A stretch of 40,216 nucleotides of DNA from Myxococcales bacterium (lineage in GTDB: Bacteria; Myxococcota_A; Polyangia; Haliangiales; Haliangiaceae). The notes under the pieces are model-generated. The model saw only the letters and a program-made list of their open reading frames with translations, was not told where the DNA came from and did no database searches. Positions 26,618 to 35,088 of the stretch are shown one piece after another. Positions within the stretch are counted from its first letter, which is position 1, and each line of letters opens with the position of its first letter. Made by a program: the position numbers and the translations under genes. The stretch lies in the NCBI GenBank assembly GCA_011526095.1, contig WYBA01000206.1, forward strand, positions 1 through 40,216, in the 5' to 3' direction.

Positions 26618-27426
26618 ATGCCCTGGCAGTAGGTCTGGTTGGGGTCGAAGCTCGGCAGCTTGCACAAGGGCGGCGGGTCGATCGGCGCGCCGCGCACCGG
26701 CGGGAACATCGGCGGCGACCAGTTGGGCGGCAGGCACCCGTACAGCGCCGCGAGGTACTCCGGCGACAGCCAGAAGCACGCGATGTTCTGCCAGCCGTAG
26801 CCGCGCCGCGGGTCGGACGGCTCGCCGAGCGGGTCATCGCCGAAGCAGCCGAGCTGCTGGAGCAGCGCGCGCCGCGCGAAGTTGTAGTTGCGGCTGGCGA
26901 GGTCGGTGCGCGACCGGCCGGTCGTCGCCTCGTCGACGGAGCAGCGGTCCTCGGGCGCCGCGGCGACCTCGCACCAGTAGTGGCCCCACTCTGCCGGATC
27001 CGGATGCTCGGGGTCGGCGCAGCCGCCCTCCTGGCACCAGCTCTTGAACCCGCCGGCGAGGATCGCGTCGACGCTGTCGGCCTTGTCCTGCTCGCAGCTG
27101 TAGCTGACCCGCTGGAACTGCCCCTCGGGGAGCACCGCGTCGCGCACCTGCGGCATCGACCACGAGGCCGTCGCGTCGCCGCCGCCGCCGCCGCCGCCGG
27201 ACGCGCCGCCGCGCGGGAGCGCGCCGACGTCGCCGCCGACGTACGTCCCCGGCCTGTCGAACCGCACCGTGCTGCCCTCGAAGCTGTCGCGTGCGGAGCG
27301 GTCGAGCCCGCGCGCGGCGGGCAGCGCGACGATCGCGACGCCCGCGACGAGCATCACGTAGCCGATGCCCTGGGCGCCGCCGCGCGCGTCGCGCGCGAGG
27401 CCACCGCGCGCGTCACGGCCGCGCAT
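26614..27426 (-). CDS. Cys-rich protein with pilin-type leader, partner of the PLD protein
   Basis: The protein has 270 residues. The leader LARDARGGAQGIGYVMLVAG has the Arg-Gly-Gly cut site (after Gly17) and a hydrophobic helix, as in Flp-type prepilins, but lacks the +5 Glu. A Gly-rich linker with a run of eight Gly follows. The C-terminal 180 residues carry ten Cys and many Trp/Tyr, with no recognised family. They are probably disulfide-bonded outside the cytoplasm. Its TGA overlaps the ATG of the PLD gene, so the two proteins are made in fixed ratio. Possible roles are minor pilin, adhesin tip, chaperone or inhibitor of the PLD enzyme. None is shown by the sequence. Confidence 0.85.
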   Translation of the reverse strand: MRGRDARGGLARDARGGAQGIGYVMLVAGVAIVALPAARGLDRSARDSFEGSTVRFDRPGTYVGGDVGALPRGGASGGGGGGGDATASWSMPQVRDAVLPEGQFQRVSYSCEQDKADSVDAILAGGFKSWCQEGGCADPEHPDPAEWGHYWCEVAAAPEDRCSVDEATTGRSRTDLASRNYNFARRALLQQLGCFGDDPLGEPSDPRRGYGWQNIACFWLSPEYLAALYGCLPPNWSPPMFPPVRGAPIDPPPLCKLPSFDPNQTYCQGI

Positions 27427-27973
27427 CGTCGTCCTCCACGCTCGCGAGCGCGTCGCGGACGAGGGCCGCGGCCACGTCGGCGTCGCCGCCGAGCTCCTCG
27501 ACGGCCGCGGCCGTCGCCGCGGCGAGCCCGGCGGGATCGACGTCGTCGCCGACGGCGACCAGCCGCGCCGCGACGGCGGCGTGGGCGCGGCGCGCCGGGG
27601 CGTCGAGCGCGTCGAGCCCGCACGCCGCGAGCGCCTCGGGCGTGGCGGCCGCGACGGCGCAGCGCGCGGCGTCGACCGGGATCGCGAGCGCCGCGGACGC
27701 GCACGGGTCGACCTCCGCGCCCTCCGGCCCAGGCGCGAGCCGCCGCGGCCGCGCCGCCGCCGCGACGACGTCGTCGACGTGCGCCGTGACCTCGCGGCAA
27801 CGCGCGGCGGCGCGGGCGGCCGCGTCCGCCGCCGCGTCGGGGTCCGACACCGAGAGGATCGGCGCCGGCGGCGCGACGACGACGCGCGCGGGCGCCGGAT
27901 CGACGCCGGCGAGCGCGGCGCCGCACACCAGCGCCACGGCGCCGGTCGCGAACACGGGGAGTGCGGGGTGCAT
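27413..27973 (-). CDS. Exported Ala-rich protein of unknown function in Tad operon
   Basis: The protein has 186 residues with a signal peptide (LPVFATGAVALVCGAALAG). The mature part is an Ala-rich, largely helical region with four Cys and an acidic C-terminus (VEDDDARP). No family is recognised. Two ATGs compete: 27979 overlaps the cpaF stop (ATGA) but lies one base from AGGAGG, while 27973 has seven-base spacing and is preferred. The end overlaps the start of the Cys-rich pilin-like gene by 14 bases. Probably a periplasmic accessory of the Tad machine. Confidence 0.75.
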   Translation of the reverse strand: MHPALPVFATGAVALVCGAALAGVDPAPARVVVAPPAPILSVSDPDAAADAAARAAARCREVTAHVDDVVAAAARPRRLAPGPEGAEVDPCASAALAIPVDAARCAVAAATPEALAACGLDALDAPARRAHAAVAARLVAVGDDVDPAGLAAATAAAVEELGGDADVAAALVRDALASVEDDDARP

Positions 27974-27975
27974 GG

Positions 27976-29106
27976 TCATGCCTCCTGGTGGGGGGTGGCG
28001 GCGCGGTGCGCGTCGAGCACCGCCGCCGGCAGCTCGAGGCCCATCGCGCGGATCAGCTCGGTGCACCCGGGCAGCGCGCCGGTCGGCACCAGCTCGGTGC
28101 GCAGCGTGCCGTCGGGATCGCGGCCGTGGAACCGGCGCTCGAACAGCGACACGACCTTGTAGCCGCCGATCGCGTCGTAGCCGACGACCTCGGCCAGGCC
28201 GGTGACGCGCCGCGTGCCGTCGGCGAGCCGCGACACCAGCAGCAGGTGATCGATCGCCGACGCGACCTGCGACCGCAGCGCGTGCAGCGGCAGCTCGACG
28301 TCGCTCATCATCGCCATCGTCTCGAGCCGGTTGAGCGCGTCGAGCGCGTAGGTCGCGTGGAGCGTGCCGAGGCAGCCGCCGTGGCCCGAGGTCATCGCCT
28401 GGATCAGGTCGAGCGCCTCGCCGCCGCGAACCTCGCCGACGACGATCCGGTCGGGGCGCATGCGCAGCGTCGCGCGGAACAGGTCGCGGACGCTGACCTG
28501 GCCGCGGCCGCGCGCGTCGGGCGGCTGCGCCTCGAGGTGGACGACGTGCGGTAGCTGGAGCCGCAGCTCGCGCGCGTCCTCGATCACGACGACGCGCTCG
28601 GCCGGCGCGATCAGCGACGACACCGCGTTGAGCATCGACGTCTTGCCGGAGGCGGTGCCGCCCGCGATCATGAGGTTCTGCTTGCACGCGACGAGCAGCG
28701 CCAGCGTCTCGATCAGCGCGGGCGTGAACGAGCCGAGGTCACGCAGCCGCTCCAGCGTCAGCGGCGACCGCGAGAACCGGCGGATCGACACGTTCGGCCC
28801 GTCGGGCGCGGCCGGCGGGAACACCGCCTCGACGCGCGAGCCGTCGGGCATCCGGCCCTCCAGGATCGGCCGGCGCTCGTCGACGTGGCGCCCGACGTAC
28901 TGGGCGAGGTTGAGCAGCGCGGCGCGCAGCGCCGCGGGCGTGGCGAACCGCGCCTCGGTCCGCTCGATCCGCCCGCGCCGCTCGATGAAGATCTCGTCGG
29001 GGCCGTTGATCATCACCTCGGTGACGGTGGGGTCGTCGAGGAACGGCTGGATCGGCGCGAAGAACCGCGCCAGCGTCTGCTCGTAGATCGGCTGGGGGAT
29101 CGCCAT
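27976..29106 (-). CDS. cpaF: CpaF/TadA-type secretion ATPase (second copy)
   Basis: The protein has 376 residues, shorter than the FHA-CpaF in the same operon. It begins directly with the CpaF N-terminal region (DDPTVTEVMINGPDEIFIE). It has Walker A GGTASGKT (149-156), an Asp box (VVVIEDARELRL), Walker B (RPDRIVVGEVRGGEALD) and a His box (LGTLHATYALDALNRLE). Such ATPases form hexamers at the inner membrane and power pilus assembly or retraction. Having two in one operon is unusual; this copy may be specialised for the terminal PLD/pilin-like pair next to it, or for retraction. Its stop lies in the ATGA overlap with the exported unknown gene. Confidence 0.95.
   Translation of the reverse strand: MAIPQPIYEQTLARFFAPIQPFLDDPTVTEVMINGPDEIFIERRGRIERTEARFATPAALRAALLNLAQYVGRHVDERRPILEGRMPDGSRVEAVFPPAAPDGPNVSIRRFSRSPLTLERLRDLGSFTPALIETLALLVACKQNLMIAGGTASGKTSMLNAVSSLIAPAERVVVIEDARELRLQLPHVVHLEAQPPDARGRGQVSVRDLFRATLRMRPDRIVVGEVRGGEALDLIQAMTSGHGGCLGTLHATYALDALNRLETMAMMSDVELPLHALRSQVASAIDHLLLVSRLADGTRRVTGLAEVVGYDAIGGYKVVSLFERRFHGRDPDGTLRTELVPTGALPGCTELIRAMGLELPAAVLDAHRAATPHQEA
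27981..27986 (-). promoter_or_regulatory. AGGAGG ribosome site that decides the start at 27973
   Basis: AGGAGG within the last codons of cpaF-2 is one base from ATG 27979 and seven bases from ATG 27973. Only the second ATG has normal spacing. Confidence 0.6.
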
Positions 29107-29107
29107 G

Positions 29108-29677
29108 TCAGCGCCTCCGCCCCTTGCGGTCGAGCGCGCGCAGGCGCTCGCGCGCCGCGTCCGCGTGCTCGCCGTCGGGCGCGAGCGCGAGGTAGGCGCG
29201 GAGCTCGGCGCGCGCGCGCCGCCGGTCGCCGCCGTCGGCGAGCACCGTCGCCAGCGCGAACCGCGGCGGCGCCGCGTCCGGCCACCGCGCGACGACGTCC
29301 TCCAGCTCGGCCCGCTCGCGCTCGGCGTCGCCGATCGCGCCGTGCAGCGACGCGACCAGCAGGCCGGCGTCCCACGCCTCGGGGTGACGCGCGCGCCACC
29401 GCTCGGCGTGGCGCAGCGCCGCGCCGTAGCGCGACTGCGCGACGCACACGCGGAGCAGCGCCTCGATCACCTCGGCCTCGGGCAGCCCGCTCGCGACCGC
29501 GGCCATCAGGTACTGCTCGGCGCGGACGCCGTCGCCGGCGCGCTCGTAGGCCAGGCCTCGACGCGCCAGCTCGGCGGCCGTCGTCGACGCCAGCGGATCG
29601 CGCGGCGCGGGGCGCGGGGCGGCGCCGCACGCGGCGGTGGCGACGAGCGCCAGCACGAACAGGTGGATCCGGATCAT
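29108..29677 (-). CDS. TadD-like TPR lipoprotein
   Basis: The protein has 189 residues with lipobox ATAAC near residue 17. Helical TPR-type repeats fill the rest (LARRGLAYERAGDGVRAEQYL, RFALATVLADGGDRRRARAEL). TadD-type lipoproteins help the Tad secretin assemble. The TGA of the upstream FHA gene overlaps its ATG, and cpaF-2 starts one base after its stop. Confidence 0.87.
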   Translation of the reverse strand: MIRIHLFVLALVATAACGAAPRPAPRDPLASTTAAELARRGLAYERAGDGVRAEQYLMAAVASGLPEAEVIEALLRVCVAQSRYGAALRHAERWRARHPEAWDAGLLVASLHGAIGDAERERAELEDVVARWPDAAPPRFALATVLADGGDRRRARAELRAYLALAPDGEHADAARERLRALDRKGRRR

Positions 29678-30540
29678 CGGCGCTTCTTCTCCTTGGCCAC
29701 CCGGGCGATCAGCGATCGCTCCAGGCGGGCCAGCCAGTGGCGGTACTCGCCGTCGTGGTCGCGCAGCAGGTCCGCGACCAGGCGCGCCTCGTCGAGCGCG
29801 GCGGCGTGGTGGCGGTGCTCGAGCGCGCGCTCCAGCGCGAGGCGGTGGGCGCGGTAGTCGTCGTCGACGCGGGCGCGCAGCCGGTCCCGCTCGGCGCGCG
29901 CCTCGGCCGCGGCGCCGGGCTCGCCCGCGACCGCCAGGCACGCCGCCGCCGCCGCCCACTGCCCGACCGCCTCGACCCCGTCGTGGGGCGAGAACGGGTA
30001 GCGCTCGGCCCGGGCGATCGCGGCCTCGGTCGCCTCGCGCGCGCGGGCGCGCGCCTCGGCGAGCGCGACCGGGCACTCGGCCGGCGCGTCGTCCGCGAAC
30101 AGCGGCGGCGCGGGGACGCGCGCGCGGGGCGGCCCCTCGGGCGGCCCGCCGATCACGGTCGCCGCGACCCACAGGCAGCCGGCGAGCAGCGCCGCCTTGC
30201 GCGCGGGGCCGGCGAGGCGCCGGCGGCGCGACGGCCGCACCTCGGCGCGCGCCAGCCGGAACGTCACCGCGCCGACGTCGAGCTCGGTGCCCCACGCGAC
30301 CAGGCCGTTCTCGAACGTCGTGCCGGCGCGGCGCGCTGGCGTCCGCGCCGTGCGCGCCACCGACACCCAGCAGCCGTCCTCCCGCGGCTCGACCAGCAGG
30401 TGCATCGGCTCGAGCTCGGGCGCGTCGGCCAGCGCGATCTCGGCCTCGGCGTCGCGGCCGATCGTCGTGCGGCCGCGCTCGAGCGAGTGGCGATCGACCC
30501 GGCCGTCGGCGCGGATGATCTCGACGTAGCTGCCGTGCAT
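29674..30540 (-). CDS. FHA-domain membrane protein of Tad operon
   Basis: The protein has 288 residues. N-terminal region: a degenerate FHA domain (TTIGRDAEAEIAL), with the phosphate-contact Ser/Arg/Asn positions poorly kept (EPMHLLVE where SRxH is usual). After an Arg-rich segment comes one membrane helix (AALLAGCLWVAATVIGG). A charged, helical C-terminal half follows, ending KEKKRR, which would be on the other side of the membrane. A scaffold role for the Tad platform is plausible. It starts one base after the tadC stop and overlaps the TPR lipoprotein gene by four bases. Confidence 0.83.
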   Translation of the reverse strand: MHGSYVEIIRADGRVDRHSLERGRTTIGRDAEAEIALADAPELEPMHLLVEPREDGCWVSVARTARTPARRAGTTFENGLVAWGTELDVGAVTFRLARAEVRPSRRRRLAGPARKAALLAGCLWVAATVIGGPPEGPPRARVPAPPLFADDAPAECPVALAEARARAREATEAAIARAERYPFSPHDGVEAVGQWAAAAACLAVAGEPGAAAEARAERDRLRARVDDDYRAHRLALERALEHRHHAAALDEARLVADLLRDHDGEYRHWLARLERSLIARVAKEKKRR

Positions 30541-30541
30541 G

Positions 30542-31447
30542 TCAGCCTCCTCCCCCCGCGAACGCCGCCACCGAGCGCAGCAGCAGCGGCCCGAGGATCA
30601 GGCACAGGACCGAGAGGATCAGCATCACCAGCGGGCCGATCATCAGGACCGAGGCGCGCGCCGCCGCCTCCTCGCCGCGCACGGTGCGGCGCTGGCGCAG
30701 CACCTCGGCCTGGATCCGCAGCACCTCGGCGAGCGGGTTGCCGCGCTGCTCGGCCTGGACGACCGCGGCGACGAAGTCGCGCACCTCCTCGGACTCGACC
30801 CGCGCGGCGAACCCCTCGAGCGCGCTGCGCCGGGTGTGGCCGAGCTCGAGCTCGCGCAGGATCGTCCGCAGCTCCTCGTGCAGCGCGTCCTTGACCGCCG
30901 CGGCGTCGGTGACCTGGCGCAGCGCGCCGGGGAAGTCCATGCCGGCGCCCAGGCACAGCGCCGCGAGGTCGATCGCCGGCGGCAGCCCGCGGGCGATCTG
31001 GCGCCGCCGCCGCGTCGCCTCGCCGGCGACGCGGTTGCGCGGCAGGATCGCGCCGACGGTCACGCCGGCGACGATCAGGAAGAGATCATCGCCGCCGCCG
31101 AGCAGCCACCCGGCCGCGGCGCCCGCGGCGCCGCCCAGGACGCTGAGCGCGAAGTACTCGTCGGGGGTGAGCCCGAGGTAGTCGCCGGCCGCCGCGATCC
31201 GCGCGTCGGCGCGCCGCCGCGCGCCGCCCAGCGGCAGCCACGCGATCACGCCGGCGACGTAGCGCATCGTCGGCTCGCTCGCCGCGAACCGCGCGTCGTG
31301 CCCGAGCGCGTGGTGGCGCTTGAGGCCGCGCCGGCCGAGCCGCGGCGGCGGGGCCGGCGGGGTCAGCCCGAGCCGGTAGGTCGCCACCGCCACCGCCGAG
31401 GCGATCGCGGTGACCGCGCCGAGGAACGTGAGCTGGGTGGCGCTCAT
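30542..31447 (-). CDS. tadC: Tad platform protein TadC
   Basis: The protein has 301 residues. It has membrane helices near the N-terminus, in the middle and at the C-terminus (LMIGPLVMLILSVLCLILGPLLL), and a GspF/T2SSF domain. The TadC signature segments LPPAIDLAALCLGAGMDFPG and VVQAEQRGNPLAEVLRIQAE are clear. With TadB it forms the inner-membrane platform on which CpaF ATPases act. Its ATG overlaps the tadB stop (ATGA). Confidence 0.93.
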   Translation of the reverse strand: MSATQLTFLGAVTAIASAVAVATYRLGLTPPAPPPRLGRRGLKRHHALGHDARFAASEPTMRYVAGVIAWLPLGGARRRADARIAAAGDYLGLTPDEYFALSVLGGAAGAAAGWLLGGGDDLFLIVAGVTVGAILPRNRVAGEATRRRRQIARGLPPAIDLAALCLGAGMDFPGALRQVTDAAAVKDALHEELRTILRELELGHTRRSALEGFAARVESEEVRDFVAAVVQAEQRGNPLAEVLRIQAEVLRQRRTVRGEEAAARASVLMIGPLVMLILSVLCLILGPLLLRSVAAFAGGGG

Positions 31448-32298
31448 ACGTCCACGTCCAGGATCTTGCGCGCCAGCAGCACGCCGGCGACCCAGAACAC
31501 CGAGGCCGCGCCGTAGATGACCACCCCCCACACGCCGACGAGCGGATCGAAGAAGTGCGGATCGATCGCCTTCAGGCCGTAGTAGATCGCCGGCGGGAAC
31601 AGCGCCATGACGATCAGCTGCATCCGCGCCTGCGCCGTCTTCGACCGGACGACGCCCTCGAGCCGGTGGATCTCGCGCAGCGCCCCGGCCGACCGCTCGA
31701 GCACGCGCGGCAGGTCGCCGCCGCTGCGCCGGCCGACGAGGATCGCGGTGATCCCGGCCGAGACGATCGCGGTGTCGACGCGCGCCACCATCGAGCGCAG
31801 CGCGACGTCGAGCGCGCTGCCGAGCTCGACCTCCTTGACCACCAGGTCCAGCTCCTCGGCCAGCGGCGCGCTCGTCAGCTTGACCGTGCCGCGCACCGCG
31901 TCGACCAGCGACGACGTCGCCTTGAGCATGTTGGCCAGCATCAGCAGCCAGCCGTCGAGCTGCTGCTCGATCCGCTCGCGGCGACGCGCCACCGCGCGGC
32001 GCAGCCACAGCGGCGGCAGCACGACCGCGAGCGCCGCGCCGTAGCCGAGCCGGGGATCGACGACCGCCGCGCCGGCGAGCAGCGCGACCGCCGCGACGAG
32101 CTGGCCCCGCGCGATCCACCGCGCGCTGCGCCGGAGCAGCAGCAGCCGGACGTGGCGATCGACCCACCGCACGTAGTCGGCGAAGTGGCCGCGGAGCTGG
32201 CTGGTCGGATCGACAAGCACGAGCCACGCCGCGGCGCCCGCGCCGAGCGCGACCAGCGCGACGCCGAGGTGCCCGAGCGCGACGTTCGCGGCGCTCAC
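31444..32298 (-). CDS. tadB: Tad platform protein TadB
   Basis: The protein has 284 residues with membrane helices at both ends and a T2SSF domain. The domain includes LDGWLLMLANMLKATSSLVD and a GGDLPRVLERSAGALREI segment typical of TadB. It is the partner of TadC in the inner-membrane platform. It starts 22 bases after the end of the FHA-CpaF gene. Confidence 0.93.
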   Translation of the reverse strand: MSAANVALGHLGVALVALGAGAAAWLVLVDPTSQLRGHFADYVRWVDRHVRLLLLRRSARWIARGQLVAAVALLAGAAVVDPRLGYGAALAVVLPPLWLRRAVARRRERIEQQLDGWLLMLANMLKATSSLVDAVRGTVKLTSAPLAEELDLVVKEVELGSALDVALRSMVARVDTAIVSAGITAILVGRRSGGDLPRVLERSAGALREIHRLEGVVRSKTAQARMQLIVMALFPPAIYYGLKAIDPHFFDPLVGVWGVVIYGAASVFWVAGVLLARKILDVDV

Positions 32299-32320
32299 GG
32301 CCGGATCTCCGATCCCGGGG

Positions 32321-33925
32321 TCACAGGTACTCGCCCCCCTCCGCCGGCACCAGGCCGTGCACGACGAAGTCGTGGATGAAGCTCGGCAGGTAGCCGGTCG
32401 CCTCGAACTCGCCGAGGATCGTGCCGTCGCCGTCGGTGCCGGTGCGGCGGTAGCCGAAGATCTCGCGCACCTCGAGCTGGCCGTCGTCGTCGAGGCCGAC
32501 GACCTCGGCGATGCTGACGATCTTGCGCGAGCCGTCGGCGAACCGGTTCTGCTGGACCAGGATGTCGACGCTGGCCGCGATCTGCTCGCGGATCGCGCGC
32601 GCCGGCAGGTCGAGCCCGGCCATCAGCGCCAGCGTCTCGATCCGCTTGAGCGCCTCGATGGGCGTGTTGGCGTGGGTCGTCGTCATCGACCCCTCGTGGC
32701 CGGTGTTCATCGCCTGCAGCATGTCGAGCGCCTCGCCGCTGCGGCACTCGCCGACGATGATCCGGTCCGGGCGCATCCGCATCGCGTTCTTGACCAGGTC
32801 GCGGATCGTCACCTCGCCCTTGCCCTCCATGTTGGGCGGGCGCGCCTCGAGCGTGACGACGTGGGGCTGGACCAGCCGCAGCTCGGCCGAGTCCTCGATC
32901 GTGACGACGCGCTCGCCCGGCGGGATCGACGCCGACAGCACGTTGAGCAGCGTCGTCTTGCCGCTCGCGGTGCCACCCGAGACGACGATGTTCTTGCGCG
33001 TCGTGACGCACCGCTCGAGGAACACCGCCATCCGCTCGGTCACGGTGCCGAACCGGACGAGGTCGTCGCGGCCCCAGTGGCGCTTGGGGAACTTGCGGAT
33101 CGTGATGCACGTGCCGCGCACCGCCAGCGGCGGGATCACCGCGTTGACGCGCGAGCCGTCCTTGAGCCGCGCGTCGAGCAGCGGCGACGACTCGTCGATC
33201 CGGCGCCCCAGCGGCGTGACGATCCGCTCCAGCACCGAGCGCACGGACTCGTCGTCGGTGAAGTGCAGCGGCGTCGGCTGGATCTTGCCGCCGCGCTCGA
33301 CGTAGATCCGGCGCGGGTCGACGACCATGACCTCGCTGATCGTGTCGTCGGCGAGGAGCTGCTCGAGCGGTCCCAGCCCGAGCGCCTCGTCGAGCAGCTC
33401 CTGCACGAGCAGGCCGGCATCGGTGCCCGCGGGCAAGAGGTGGTGCATCCCGCCGACGAGGCCCTCGAGCGACAGCCGGACCTTCGACCGCAGCAGGTGG
33501 TTGTTCATGCGGTCGCGCTCGAGCTTCACCAGATCGAGGTGATCGAGCAGCCGACGGTGGATCTCGCGGCGCAGCGCGGCGGACACGTCCGAGGTGCCCG
33601 GCGGCGGGGCGAGCGCGGCGCCGGCCTCGTCGCCGAGTGGCTCGGTCACCGACACCCAGAACGGCCCGACCGCGAGCCGGGTCGGCAGCGGGGCGTGGGT
33701 GGTCGAGCGGTGGACGAGCCGCCCGTCGACGCCGGTGCCGTTCGCCGAGCTGTCCGTGATCGACACCTGGGCGCCGTCGAGGCACAGCTCGACGTGGCGG
33801 CGCGACACCTCGGGCGAGCGCAGCACCAGATCGCACGCCGCGTCGCGGCCGATCACCAGGCTCTGGCCCGGCGCCAGCGCGAGCCGGCGCGCCGCGCCGT
33901 CGGGGCCCTCGACCTGCAGGTTCAT
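32321..33925 (-). CDS. cpaF: FHA-CpaF fusion secretion ATPase
   Basis: The protein has 534 residues. An FHA domain occupies the first 95 residues with intact ligand residues (GRDAACDLVL, SRRHVEL, SSANGTGV). The CpaF/TadA ATPase follows from about residue 115: EVMVVDPRRIYVERGG, Walker A GGTASGKT (317-324), VVTIEDSAELRL, RPDRIIVGECRSGEALD and the His-box MTTTHANTPIEALKRIE. It should power pilus extrusion at the inner membrane, with the FHA module reading phospho-threonine on a partner. ATG 33925 overlaps the secretin stop (ATGA). Confidence 0.95.
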   Translation of the reverse strand: MNLQVEGPDGAARRLALAPGQSLVIGRDAACDLVLRSPEVSRRHVELCLDGAQVSITDSSANGTGVDGRLVHRSTTHAPLPTRLAVGPFWVSVTEPLGDEAGAALAPPPGTSDVSAALRREIHRRLLDHLDLVKLERDRMNNHLLRSKVRLSLEGLVGGMHHLLPAGTDAGLLVQELLDEALGLGPLEQLLADDTISEVMVVDPRRIYVERGGKIQPTPLHFTDDESVRSVLERIVTPLGRRIDESSPLLDARLKDGSRVNAVIPPLAVRGTCITIRKFPKRHWGRDDLVRFGTVTERMAVFLERCVTTRKNIVVSGGTASGKTTLLNVLSASIPPGERVVTIEDSAELRLVQPHVVTLEARPPNMEGKGEVTIRDLVKNAMRMRPDRIIVGECRSGEALDMLQAMNTGHEGSMTTTHANTPIEALKRIETLALMAGLDLPARAIREQIAASVDILVQQNRFADGSRKIVSIAEVVGLDDDGQLEVREIFGYRRTGTDGDGTILGEFEATGYLPSFIHDFVVHGLVPAEGGEYL

Positions 33926-35088
33926 CGCGCGCCTCCCGCCGCCGCGGCCGCCCCACCCGCGCCGACGACGTCGGCCAGCGGCGCCGCGCCGAACCCGCCG
34001 CGGAACTCGCGGAACGCGCGCAGCGCGGCGTCGACCCGACCACGGCCGGCCGCGTCGACCGCCTCCTCGACGCTCGGCACGATCACCAGGACGTTCTCGA
34101 CCTTCTCGTGCTGGGTCTGCCGGGTCCCGAACAGGTAGCCGAGGACAGGGATCTGGGACAGCCACGGCCAGCCCGACCTCACCTGCGACCGGTCCTCGCC
34201 CTGCAGGCCGGCGAGCACGACCGCCTGCCCCAGCTCGAGGTTCACGACCGTCTCGACGGTCGTGACCTTGCGGCCGGGCAACCCGTCGGCGCCGGGGCCG
34301 CCGAGCGTCGCGACCTCGGCGCTGACGACCAGCTCGATCCGCCCCTCGCGCCGGTCGTAGCGCGGCTGGACCGTCGCGGTCGTGCCGTGCTGGATCTGCG
34401 ACAGGCTCGCCGCGGTGCCGTTGGTGACCCGGACGTTGATCTCGCCGCCGCTGGAGAACGTGCCCGAGGCGCCGTTGGTGACGACGAACGAGGCGTGGCG
34501 CAGCACGCTCGCCCAGCCCTCGGACTCGGCGAGGTCGACCCGCGGCAGGACCTCGCCGGCGACGAGCGCGGTCGCGCTGGTGATCCGCGAGGTGCGGAGG
34601 TCGACCTCGGCGCTGAGCCCGACCGAGGCGCCGAGCGTGCCGGTGCCGGCGGTGGTGCCCGGCCAGGCCAGGCCGAGCTGCATCGTCCCGCCCTCGGACA
34701 GCTCGACGAAGTAGAAGTCGAGGCGCACGTTGTCGCGCGCCTTGACCACGTCGGGCGGCTCGTGCGGCCGCACCGTGATCCGGTAGTGGACCTCGCGCCC
34801 GTCCTCGAGGATCAACAGCAGCGTCGTCGTCCCCGGCGCGAGCGCGAGCACGACGAAGTCGCGCGCGTCCTTGCGCGGCAGCTTGAGATCGATCACGCCG
34901 GCGACGCCCTCGGAGTACTGCACGCCCGGCGGCGCCTCGATCGTCACCTGCTCGCCGACCTCGAGGTCGAGCGTGCGGTGCTCGATCGCGGCGTCTGACG
35001 CCGCGTCGCCTTGGGCGCGCGCCGGCGCGAGCCACAGCACGAGCACGCACGCCACCGCGAGCAGCTCAACGAACGGCTTCGATCGCAT
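33922..35088 (-). CDS. Tad secretin (RcpA/CpaC-like)
   Basis: The protein has 388 residues. It has a signal peptide (VACVLVLWLAPARA) and an N-terminal pilus-assembly domain (LEVGEQVTIEAPPGVQYSEG). The secretin core signature is VVLAGLQGEDRSQVRSGWPW, then IPVLGYLFGTRQ. It forms the outer-membrane channel for the pilus. It is shorter than typical RcpA/CpaC (about 450-550). The Ala/Gly-rich tail after residue 350 (GAGGAAAAAGGAR) is low-complexity. Its start lies 23 bases inside the end of cpaB. Confidence 0.92.
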   Translation of the reverse strand: MRSKPFVELLAVACVLVLWLAPARAQGDAASDAAIEHRTLDLEVGEQVTIEAPPGVQYSEGVAGVIDLKLPRKDARDFVVLALAPGTTTLLLILEDGREVHYRITVRPHEPPDVVKARDNVRLDFYFVELSEGGTMQLGLAWPGTTAGTGTLGASVGLSAEVDLRTSRITSATALVAGEVLPRVDLAESEGWASVLRHASFVVTNGASGTFSSGGEINVRVTNGTAASLSQIQHGTTATVQPRYDRREGRIELVVSAEVATLGGPGADGLPGRKVTTVETVVNLELGQAVVLAGLQGEDRSQVRSGWPWLSQIPVLGYLFGTRQTQHEKVENVLVIVPSVEEAVDAAGRGRVDAALRAFREFRGGFGAAPLADVVGAGGAAAAAGGAR

